From: Candidatus Limimorpha equi
GTDB taxonomy: Bacteria > Bacteroidota > Bacteroidia > Bacteroidales > F082
Assembly: GCA_018065885.1 (NCBI GenBank)
Contig: JAGHSL010000185.1
Coordinates: forward strand, 1 to 7,969
DNA: 7,969 nucleotides
Reading direction: 5' to 3'
Shown: positions 1-5,062 of the stretch, one piece after another
Layout: each line of letters starts with the position of its first letter
Position numbering within the stretch: position 1 is the stretch's first letter
Notes under the pieces: generated by a model
The model's database searches: none
What the model saw: only the letters and a program-made list of their open reading frames with translations
What the model was told of the DNA's origin: nothing
Program-made: the position numbers and the translations under genes

Positions 1-324
1 CACGCCTTCGAGCATCTGCTCGTACAGGAAATCATCGCCTATTTGGGCTATACCAACAACAACGAAACACTTTCCTATTGGCGGACTTACACGGGAATTG
101 AAGTTGATGCCGTAGTTGGCGATGCAAGAATTGCTTTGGAATTCAAATCGTCATACGAAATTCGGACATCGCATGTGAAAAACCTGAAAAACTTTGGCGA
201 AGATTATCCCGATGCAAGACTTGTCATTGTATCGCAAGACAAATTCAACCGCAAGATAAACGGCGTTGAAAACATCTACGTTTACGATTTCCTGAAAGCC
301 TTATGGAAAGGAGAAATCATTTAA
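1..324 (+). CDS. C-terminal end of a DUF4143-family AAA ATPase (5' partial)
   Basis: The frame is open from the first base, so this is the last 107 residues of a longer protein whose start lies outside the window. The visible part matches the C-terminal DUF4143 domain of AAA_14-type ATPases: an AFEHLLVQEI helix, then LSYWRT, then GIEVDAVV and IALEFKSS. These supply the acidic/lysine pattern of a PD-(D/E)xK-like fold (E4, D36, E48-x-K50, counted from the window edge). The family combines an N-terminal P-loop ATPase with this nuclease-like domain; its cellular role is unknown and activity of the C-terminal fold is unproven. The P-loop cannot be seen here. Its stop codon lies 24 bp from that of a convergent gene of the same family, but the two C-termini differ clearly, so this is not a recent duplication. 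No terminator is visible after it. Confidence 0.85.
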   Translation, partial: HAFEHLLVQEIIAYLGYTNNNETLSYWRTYTGIEVDAVVGDARIALEFKSSYEIRTSHVKNLKNFGEDYPDARLVIVSQDKFNRKINGVENIYVYDFLKALWKGEII

Positions 325-348
325 TAACATGCGTCTCTAAAAAAGGTG

Positions 349-1689
349 CTAAACTTCTCTCAGTAAGAAAGCCATATAATGGGGAACGCTCAGCACACTT
401 CCGTTTCGGAAGATGTTGTAATTGCCTATCTTAATGGCTTGGTCCACATGGTATTTTTCCGAATTGTTTAAAACAGTGCGCAAGGATTTGGCATTGCCAT
501 TTTCCGCCTTACATTCAATAGGCGTACATTTGTCTTTGTAGCGTATCACGAAATCGAGTTCCAAACCGCTGTCTTTGTGGAAATAATAAAGTTTTCGTCC
601 CATTTTGCCGAAAATGTCTGCCAGCAGATTCTCAAATATGGCGCCTTTATAAGTATGAAGGTTTCCTTGCAATATGGAAGAAGCCGTGCCGTCCTCAAGC
701 ATACTGACAAACAGTCCTGTATCAGCCATATACACCTTGAAAGCATCCTCAATGCTATTGCCATCAAGAGGCAATTCAGTAATTTCCAAATTATGGCAAC
801 GACGGATAATGCCTGCATCTTCTATCCATTGGAGGCAGCCATTGTAGTCGCGCCCCCGGCCATTGGCGCGCACAATGCTGTAGGAGAATTTCTTGTTCTC
901 GCGTGCCAATTGCCGTGGAATCGACTCGAAACACTCCCGAATGCGCGGCTTGTCGGCTGGCAAAGCATATTTTAGCATGTCCGATTTGTAATCGTCGATG
1001 ATGGCGCGTTGCACTTTTGCCACCTCGCCAACATGCTTCGTTTCGATGAATGTAGCCACAGCCTTAGGCATTCCCCCCACGATGATGTATTGCAACAACA
1101 GTTGGCGCATACGGTCGTGCATAGCCTCGTTGACGGGTGTTTCCGTTTCGAGGCATTGTTTCAGGTAGTCGATATGCATCGGCCGGATGCCGTTTGCCCA
1201 CAGCCATTCTTCAAAGTCCATAGGATACATGTTCACAATGTCTTCATATCCCACAGGAATACTGGTCCATTCCTCTTCCTCCTGCTCTTCTTTGGTCTTG
1301 TATCCGTTTACGCCCAACAGCGAACCTGTACAAATCACATCAAAACGGCCATCGAGTTTCCAGAATTTCAATGAAGCCTTTGCCGCAGGGCAATCTTGGA
1401 TCTCGTCAAAAATCAGGCAAGTCTGACCTTTTTCAAATACGGAATCGGGCATTCCGGCAGCAATATTCATCAATAAGGTGTCAACATCCAGCACTCCGGC
1501 AAAAAAAGCCTTGTATTCCTTGTGTTCATGGAAATCGAGATACACGACATGCTTATAGTTTTTTTCGGCAAAAGCTTTCACGGAAAAAGTCTTTCCGCAT
1601 TGGCGCACACCCTTTATCACTATCGGATTGTGACCTTTCTTTTGTTTCCACTCTTTTAGAACAGATTCTATATTTCTTCTAAATACCAT
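349..1689 (-). CDS. AAA_14/DUF4143 ATP-binding protein
   Basis: A complete 446-residue protein, a usual length for this family, starting at ATG (1689) and ending in TAG. N-terminal P-loop ATPase: Walker A GVRQCGKT at residues 27-34, Walker B CLIFDEIQ at 91-98, and sensor-like VICTGSLLG at 118-126. A linker with the family's YIIVGGMPKAV motif is at 201-211. The C-terminal DUF4143 domain has IFENLL (E353), GLELDFVI (D379) and IECK (E392, K394), a PD-(D/E)xK-like arrangement. An acidic stretch EEQEEEE lies near 134-140. No signal peptide or membrane segment is seen, so it is probably cytoplasmic. Members are widespread and often multicopy in Bacteroidales, with no settled function; roles in defence or DNA transactions are speculation. 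It is probably expressed alone from the promoter at 1842-1849 through a leader made of 33-bp tandem repeats. Confidence 0.9.
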   Translation of the reverse strand: MVFRRNIESVLKEWKQKKGHNPIVIKGVRQCGKTFSVKAFAEKNYKHVVYLDFHEHKEYKAFFAGVLDVDTLLMNIAAGMPDSVFEKGQTCLIFDEIQDCPAAKASLKFWKLDGRFDVICTGSLLGVNGYKTKEEQEEEEWTSIPVGYEDIVNMYPMDFEEWLWANGIRPMHIDYLKQCLETETPVNEAMHDRMRQLLLQYIIVGGMPKAVATFIETKHVGEVAKVQRAIIDDYKSDMLKYALPADKPRIRECFESIPRQLARENKKFSYSIVRANGRGRDYNGCLQWIEDAGIIRRCHNLEITELPLDGNSIEDAFKVYMADTGLFVSMLEDGTASSILQGNLHTYKGAIFENLLADIFGKMGRKLYYFHKDSGLELDFVIRYKDKCTPIECKAENGNAKSLRTVLNNSEKYHVDQAIKIGNYNIFRNGSVLSVPHYMAFLLREV

Positions 1690-1713
1690 ATTTACAATTT
1701 GTTATATTGTTTT

Positions 1714-1836
1714 GCACACGTTATTCCAACGAGTTTTTATAGAATTGCGCACGTTTTTCCAACGAGTTTTTGTAGAATTGCACACGTTTTTCCAACGAGT
1801 TTTTGTAGAATTACACACGTTTTTCCAACGAGTTTT
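1714..1836 (-). repeat. 33-bp tandem repeat forming the ATPase 5' leader
   Basis: Four head-to-tail copies start at 1714, 1747, 1780 and 1813, exactly 33 bp apart; the last is cut after 24 bp. The plus-strand core is CCAACGAGTTTT preceded by CACGTTTTT. Only a few substitutions separate the copies. Read on the minus strand, the transcribed strand of the ATPase gene, each copy contains CGTT-GGAAA-AACG, a 4-bp stem with a 5-nt loop that extends by two more pairs across a T-T mismatch in most copies. No substitution falls in the four-base stem arms; the A-to-T change of the copy at 1714 is in the loop. From the promoter position, transcription should start at about the edge of the array, so the repeats would be nearly the whole untranslated leader. 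Confidence 0.9.
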
Positions 1837-1841
1837 CGCTG

Positions 1842-1849
1842 CAAAGGTA
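1842..1849 (-). promoter_or_regulatory. Probable -7 box for the ATPase gene
   Basis: The minus strand reads TACCTTTG, a perfect match to the Bacteroidota -7 consensus TAnnTTTG. No TTG is found at the expected -33 spacing (around 1868-1872), which suggests a weak or activator-dependent promoter. The predicted start near 1836 would give a leader of about 145 nt made mostly of the 33-bp repeats. Confidence 0.6.
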
Positions 1850-1857
1850 TAAATTAT

Positions 1858-1904
1858 ATTGAAAAACGGCATTTTATTGAACGGAATTTTTCAATGTTTT
1901 TCAA
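1858..1904. promoter_or_regulatory. Operator-like cluster of TTGAAAAA half-sites
   Basis: ATTGAAAAA (1858-1866) and TTTTTCAAT (1887-1895) form a perfect 9-bp inverted repeat with a 20-nt spacer. A further TTTTTCAA (1897-1904) repeats the second arm in direct orientation 10 bp later, one helical turn away. The cluster spans the -33 region of the ATPase promoter, where a good -33 element is missing. This layout would suit a dimeric regulator, but no regulator gene is in view, and A/T-rich sequence yields such patterns fairly easily. Confidence 0.4.
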
Positions 1905-1909
1905 AGAAG

Positions 1910-1931
1910 GAGACATGGCACGCTACGTCTC
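1910..1931. repeat. GAGAC/GTCTC imperfect palindrome
   Basis: GAGACATG (1910-1917) pairs with TACGTCTC (1924-1931) around a 6-nt loop, with one mismatch and one wobble pair. No T-run follows on either side, so it is not an obvious terminator. The right arm, running into CTACAG, is cleaner than the left, as if this were a decayed copy of a longer palindrome. Similar GAGACG/CGTCTC sequence occurs at 331-337 and at the buk terminator. Confidence 0.5.
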
Positions 1932-2006
1932 TACAGATAATATTTCAAATATTCATCCCGGTCATAACCTCTCTTATTGTATTTGGATAGATTCTCAAAC
2001 CGAATC

Positions 2007-2038
2007 TTGTCCAAATCTCAAAAATTGATGTATTTTCG
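2007..2038 (+). promoter_or_regulatory. Probable thpR promoter
   Basis: TTG at 2007-2009 and TATTTTCG at 2031-2038, 21 bp apart, resemble the Bacteroidota -33/-7 promoter (TTG, then TAnnTTTG) with one mismatch in the -7 box. The predicted start near 2045 leaves a leader of about 30 nt before the ATG at 2074. A 6-bp dyad (1989-1994/2002-2007) abuts the -33 element. Confidence 0.5.
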
Positions 2039-2073
2039 CACATTCTAATGGATGAATAAACATTTTTAACTCT

Positions 2074-2643
2074 ATGAAACGTACATTTTTAGCCATTCCC
2101 ATCAACGGCGGAACGGAGTTTCCCGCCTTGTCGGAAAGCCTGCAACGCAACTTGCAGCACGAAAAACGCAACATCAACTGGTGCAAGACCGACCAGATTC
2201 ACTTGACCTTGAAATTTGTCGGCGACACGCCTGATGCCGATGTCCCGAAAATCATTGAGGCTTGCCAAAAAGTGGCGAAAAACCATCAGCCGTTCACTAT
2301 GGACTTCAACCGCACGGGCATTTTTGGCAGCAACCATTCGCCGCGTGTGCTTTGGTTAGGCATGAGCGAGGAGCCAAAGGCGCTTTACGATTTGGAAGAA
2401 GACATTCTTGATGCTTTCGACAGCATCGGTTATCTCCGTGACCGTCAGAATTTTGTGCCTCACATCACCGTTTGCCGCATCAAGCAATTGGTTGATAAAT
2501 CGTATTTCCAGAAAATCTACCAATCTATCGAGCAGAAGACTTATCTTCATGCCGATGTGAACGAAATCGTTTATTTCCAGAGTTTCCTGCAACCCACGGG
2601 CGCTTATTACAAGACTTTGAAGCGGATACCGTTAGGAAAATAA
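2074..2643 (+). CDS. thpR: RNA 2',3'-cyclic phosphodiesterase (2'-5' RNA ligase family)
   Basis: A 189-residue cytoplasmic protein of the 2H phosphoesterase superfamily, at the family's normal length. The two catalytic HxTx motifs are both intact: HLTL at residues 43-46 and HITV at 130-133. The opening KRTFLAIPI strand and the RVLWLGM strand (91-97) are also typical. Characterised ThpR/LigT enzymes open 2',3'-cyclic phosphates to 2'-phosphates and can reversibly join RNA ends through 2'-5' bonds; the biological substrate in bacteria is unclear. The start is the ATG after a short A/T-rich leader, with no Shine-Dalgarno as usual in this phylum. It seems to be a single-gene unit, because a hairpin and a new promoter precede ptb. 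The family call is firm, the substrate is not. Confidence 0.93.
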   Translation: MKRTFLAIPINGGTEFPALSESLQRNLQHEKRNINWCKTDQIHLTLKFVGDTPDADVPKIIEACQKVAKNHQPFTMDFNRTGIFGSNHSPRVLWLGMSEEPKALYDLEEDILDAFDSIGYLRDRQNFVPHITVCRIKQLVDKSYFQKIYQSIEQKTYLHADVNEIVYFQSFLQPTGAYYKTLKRIPLGK

Positions 2644-2677
2644 TTTCAGTTTGTTGACTTTTATACTTTGATTTTTG

Positions 2678-2702
2678 AAAACAATGGCAAACCTATTGTT
2701 TT
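2678..2702 (+). terminator. Hairpin after thpR: weak terminator or ptb operator
   Basis: AAAACAATGG (2678-2687) pairs with CC(T)ATTGTTTT (2692-2702) around a CAAA loop, 10 bp with one bulged T. The right arm ends in TTTT, so it may act as a weak intrinsic terminator 35 bp after thpR. It also covers the place where the -33 element of the ptb promoter should lie, so a DNA-level operator role is equally possible. The stem is A/T-rich and the U-run short. Confidence 0.45.
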
Positions 2703-2708
2703 AATTCG

Positions 2709-2716
2709 TATCTTTG
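2709..2716 (+). promoter_or_regulatory. -7 box of the ptb-buk promoter
   Basis: TATCTTTG matches the TAnnTTTG consensus perfectly. At the expected -33 distance there is only a poor TGG/GGC, inside the loop and stem of the preceding dyad. The predicted start near 2723 gives an A/T-rich leader of about 38 nt to the ATG at 2761. Confidence 0.6.
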
Positions 2717-2760
2717 CGGAAATCTTAATTGAAATATTTAATATTTAGTTCATCAATATT

Positions 2761-3666
2761 ATGGAAATCAGAAAATTAGAAGAAATGTTTGAGGTTTTGC
2801 GTAGCAAACCTAAAAAACGTCTTGTCGCTGCTTACGCCAACGACGATCACACAATCTGCGCAGTGAATGCTGCCGTTAAGGAAGGCCTTATCGATGCCAT
2901 TTTGGTTGGCGACGAAGCCAGAATCGCCGAGGTTTGCAAGGCTGAAAACATCGACATCAACAGCTTTAAGGTTATCCACGAAACCGACGATGTGAAGGCT
3001 GCTACCAAGGCTTGCGACATTATCAACGCTGGCGAAGCCGACATCCTGATGAAGGGTCTGCTCCCAACCGACAAGTACATGCGCGCCATCCTCAACAAGG
3101 AACGCGGCCTCTGCCCTCCGAATGTCACTTTGGCTCACGTGGCTGTCATCGAAAACCCGAACTATCACAAGCTGCTTGTCGTCAGCGACTGCGCCATCAT
3201 CCCGCTGCCTGACCTGAAACAGAAGCAGACCTTGCTGAAATATGTCACCACTACGGCTAAGGCCATCGGCATTGAATGCCCGAAGGTTGCCATGGTAACA
3301 GCTACCGAACAGATGAGCGCTGGCATTCCTGCTTGCGTCGATGCTGCCATCATCGCCAAGATGGCTGAACGCGGCCAGATTAAGGGCTGCATGGTTGAAG
3401 GTCCTATCTCCCTCGACCTCGCTCTCGATGCTGAGACGGCTGCCATCAAGGGCATGAAAAACCCTGTCGCCGGCGATGCCGACTGCTTAGTGTTCCCGAA
3501 CCTCGAAAGCTCCAACGTGTTCTACAAGTGCTGCACCAAGTTCGACAAGAGTGAAGTCGGCGCTATGCTGATGGGTGCCAAGGTGCCTTGCGTGCTCTCT
3601 TCACGTGGCGACACAGCCAAGACGAAACTCTATTCCATCGCTCTGGCTGCCATGCTGGCAAAGTAA
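2761..3666 (+). CDS. ptb: Phosphate butyryltransferase (phosphate acyltransferase)
   Basis: A 301-residue PTA_PTB-domain protein, the usual Ptb length. It exchanges CoA for phosphate on butyryl-CoA or a similar short or branched acyl-CoA, giving the acyl phosphate used by the next gene product. Family signatures are visible: DILMKGLLPTDKYMRAILNK near 94-113, EGPISLDLALDAETAAIKG near 218-236, VAGDADCLVFPNLES near 241-255 and LSSRGDTAKTKLYSIALA near 279-296. Pairing with buk separates it from housekeeping acetate Pta, which sits with ackA. Substrate choice (butyryl, isobutyryl, isovaleryl) cannot be read from the sequence. Beyond about residue 40 its lysines are mostly AAG, unlike the AAA-rich flanking genes, which may reflect high expression. 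It has its own promoter and is probably cotranscribed with buk. Confidence 0.93.
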   Translation: MEIRKLEEMFEVLRSKPKKRLVAAYANDDHTICAVNAAVKEGLIDAILVGDEARIAEVCKAENIDINSFKVIHETDDVKAATKACDIINAGEADILMKGLLPTDKYMRAILNKERGLCPPNVTLAHVAVIENPNYHKLLVVSDCAIIPLPDLKQKQTLLKYVTTTAKAIGIECPKVAMVTATEQMSAGIPACVDAAIIAKMAERGQIKGCMVEGPISLDLALDAETAAIKGMKNPVAGDADCLVFPNLESSNVFYKCCTKFDKSEVGAMLMGAKVPCVLSSRGDTAKTKLYSIALAAMLAK

Positions 3667-3675
3667 TGGGGAAAA

Positions 3676-3732
3676 CGAGGCTGCGAGGCTACGAGGTCGT
3701 GAGACCCGCTACCTCGTAACCTCGAGACCTCG
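3676..3732. repeat. ptb-buk intercistronic hairpin (CGAGG/CCTCG palindrome)
   Basis: The core arms are CGAGGCTACGAGGT (3684-3697) and ACCTCGTAACCTCG (3711-3724), which pair over 14 positions with a single C-A mismatch around a 13-nt loop. An outer layer, CGAGG (3676-3680) with CCTCG (3728-3732), extends the stem across an internal loop. The arms are built from 7-8 bp units of CGAGGCT/ACGAGGT type, and the G/C-rich block stands out from its surroundings. No T-run follows, so it is unlikely to be a terminator. It may be a dispersed palindromic repeat or an RNA processing or stability element between the two cistrons. Confidence 0.8.
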
Positions 3733-3774
3733 AAAATCCAAATAAACAAATAAACAACATACAAATCAACACAA
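3733..3774 (+). promoter_or_regulatory. G-free A-rich translation leader of buk
   Basis: All 42 bases between the intercistronic hairpin and the buk ATG lack G and are mostly A with some C and T, including the direct repeat AAATAAACAAATAAAC. Such RNA should be unstructured. There is no Shine-Dalgarno, and A-rich unstructured leaders are characteristic of well-translated Bacteroidota genes. No -7 box is present, so buk is probably read from the ptb promoter. Confidence 0.5.
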
Positions 3775-4848
3775 ATGGCATACAAGATATTAACGATAAA
3801 CCCAGGCTCAACTTCAACGAAAGTTGCCCTGTTTGAAGACGAAAATCAGGTCTTCAAGAAGAACATCAAGCACTCAACGGAAGAATTGGCTCCATACGAG
3901 AAAATCGCCGACCAGTATCCTTTCCGCAAGGAAGTCATCATGCGCGAATTGAAGGAAGCAGGCATCGACCTCAGCGATGTGAACATCATCGTTGGCCGTG
4001 GCGGTTTGCTCCACGCATTGGTATCGGGCGTTTACGAAGTGAACGAAGCCATGATCAGAGACCTTTTCAACAGCCCAGTCGGTGAACATGCCTGCAACCT
4101 CGGCGGCCTGATTGCCAACGACATTGCCAAGGAACTTGGCGTGAAGGCTTACATCGCCGACCCAGTCGTCGTTGATGAAATGGAAGATGTGGCCCGTTTC
4201 TCAGGTCATCCGGCATTCCCGCGTCTTTCTGTTTTCCATGCTTTAAATCACAAGATTATTGCCCGTGAGCTGGCTAAGGATTTGGGTAAGAAATACGAAG
4301 AAATCAACGCTATCGGCGTTCACCTTGGCGGCGGCATTTCGGTCTGCGCTCACAAGAATGGCCGTGTTGTCGATGTCAACAACGCTCTGAATGGTGAAGG
4401 TCCTTTCACTCCTGAACGCTCAGGAACTTTGCCGGCAGGTCTCCTCGTCGATGCTTGCTTCAGCGGCAAATACACCAAGAAGGAAATCGGACAGATGCTG
4501 AAAGGCAAAGGCGGTTATGTGGCTTACCTCGGCACCAATGATGCTCTGGAAGTTGAAAACGCTGTGAAGGCTGGCAACAAGGAATGGGAACTCGTCTACC
4601 GCGCTATGGCTTATCAGGTGGCCAAGGAAGTCGGCGGTCTGGCTGCTTCGGCACTCAGCATGAATGTCGATGCCATCTATGTCACAGGCGGCATGGCTTA
4701 CGATAAGACTTTCTGCGGCATTCTGAAAGACCACTTCGGAAAGATTGCTCCAGTTCACATCTATCCTGGCGAAGACGAAATGAAAGCCCTCGCCCTCAAC
4801 GGACTGATGGTTCTCAACGGCGAAGCCGAAGCAAAGGTTTACGAATAA
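3775..4848 (+). CDS. buk: Butyrate kinase (short/branched-chain acid kinase)
   Basis: A 357-residue acetokinase-family enzyme of the ASKHA fold, the usual Buk length. It transfers phosphate from butyryl phosphate (or a related acyl phosphate) to ADP, giving ATP and the free acid. Visible motifs: phosphate-1 NPGSTSTKVALF at residues 9-20, GRGG at 74-77, HLGGGIS at 183-189, NGEGPFTPERSGTLP at 206-220, adenosine-site TGGMAYD at 304-310 and PGEDEM at 331-336. Length and motifs fit butyrate kinase rather than the longer acetate kinase AckA. It follows ptb by 108 bp and together they form the terminal energy-yielding steps of acid fermentation; the genes making the acyl-CoA are not in the window. 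Branched-chain acids from amino-acid breakdown are an alternative substrate. It shares the AAG-rich lysine usage of ptb, and an intrinsic terminator follows. Confidence 0.94.
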   Translation: MAYKILTINPGSTSTKVALFEDENQVFKKNIKHSTEELAPYEKIADQYPFRKEVIMRELKEAGIDLSDVNIIVGRGGLLHALVSGVYEVNEAMIRDLFNSPVGEHACNLGGLIANDIAKELGVKAYIADPVVVDEMEDVARFSGHPAFPRLSVFHALNHKIIARELAKDLGKKYEEINAIGVHLGGGISVCAHKNGRVVDVNNALNGEGPFTPERSGTLPAGLLVDACFSGKYTKKEIGQMLKGKGGYVAYLGTNDALEVENAVKAGNKEWELVYRAMAYQVAKEVGGLAASALSMNVDAIYVTGGMAYDKTFCGILKDHFGKIAPVHIYPGEDEMKALALNGLMVLNGEAEAKVYE

Positions 4849-4854
4849 TACCTA

Positions 4855-4912
4855 TTAATATTAGGGAACTGACAAGAGACGTGTTAATATTAGGGAACTG
4901 ACAAGAGACGTG
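4855..4912. repeat. Perfect 29-bp tandem duplication after buk
   Basis: Two identical 29-bp copies lie at 4855-4883 and 4884-4912, each beginning TTAATATTAGGGAACTG and ending AAGAGACGTG. The lack of any substitution points to a recent event or active maintenance. The second copy supplies the left arm of the terminator at 4903-4929; the first copy carries the same left arm (4874-4881) and could pair with the right arm in its place. Confidence 0.92.
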
Positions 4913-4936
4913 CCTTGGGTGCGTCTCTTTGTTTTT
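4903..4936 (+). terminator. Intrinsic terminator of the ptb-buk unit
   Basis: AAGAGACG (4903-4910) pairs perfectly with CGTCTCTT (4922-4929); two wobble pairs and two C-G pairs can extend the stem inward to a 3-nt loop. It is followed at once by a T-rich run (4928-4936, broken by one G). It lies about 55 bp after the buk stop. Confidence 0.85.
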
Positions 4937-4951
4937 TATGCCGTAATAATC

Positions 4952-4969
4952 TAACGCAGATAACGCAGA
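4952..4969. repeat. 9-bp direct repeat TAACGCAGA
   Basis: TAACGCAGA occurs twice back to back (4952-4960, 4961-4969) between the buk terminator and the murF-alr promoter. It is too far upstream to overlap the core promoter (first element at 5016). It may be an activator site or chance; nothing else is recognisable between 4937 and 5015. Confidence 0.4.
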
Positions 4970-5015
4970 GGAAAGGTCTGGGCGAGTCGTCATCATCAAC
5001 GGGAGAAAAACCATC

Positions 5016-5044
5016 TTGCTTTATCGGAATTTATCGTACCTTTG
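5016..5044 (+). promoter_or_regulatory. murF-alr promoter
   Basis: TTG at 5016-5018 and a perfect TACCTTTG -7 box at 5037-5044 are 18 bp apart, a good Bacteroidota promoter. Transcription should begin near 5050, leaving only about 12 nt before the ATG at 5063. This decides the start: an in-frame TTG at 5042 lies inside the -7 box and would not be transcribed from this promoter. Confidence 0.7.
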
Positions 5045-5062
5045 CATTTTCAATTTTCAATC

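Larger units (their letters stand above)
1690..2073. other. 384-bp divergent intergenic region
   Basis: This gap separates the minus-strand ATPase gene from thpR on the plus strand. In order it holds a small dyad next to the ATPase start (ACAAT 1694-1698, ATTGT 1706-1710), the 33-bp tandem repeats, the ATPase promoter, the TTGAAAAA cluster, a GAGAC/GTCTC palindrome and the thpR promoter. A 6-bp dyad (AGATTC 1989-1994, GAATCT 2002-2007) touches the thpR -33 element. Between about 1932 and 1988 I see nothing recognisable. A plus-strand frame is open through much of the region only because the repeat length is divisible by three; it has no family resemblance. Confidence 0.8.

Noticed and set aside
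325..348. Bidirectional terminator between the convergent ATPases
   Set aside because: The 24-bp gap holds one CGTCTCT arm and an A-run but no matching arm to form a hairpin.
1714..1836. Possible CRISPR array
   Set aside because: The 33-bp units are contiguous with no unique spacers, and no cas genes are present.
1908..1917. GGAGACATGG as a Shine-Dalgarno-like start of a small gene
   Set aside because: The sequence belongs to a GAGAC/GTCTC palindrome, the frame shows no family resemblance, and this phylum rarely uses Shine-Dalgarno starts.
1699..2028. Plus-strand open frame of about 109 residues with repeated HVFPTSFCRIA units
   Set aside because: The repeats are DNA repeats whose 33-bp length keeps any frame open; the minus strand is open through the array too (repeated KTRWKNV). 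Most differences between copies change the amino acid, there is no plus-strand promoter, and no family is recognised.
5042..5062. Upstream TTG start for murF-alr adding 7 residues
   Set aside because: This TTG overlaps the -7 promoter box TACCTTTG and would lie upstream of the predicted transcript start; ATG 5063 begins the normal MurF N-terminus.
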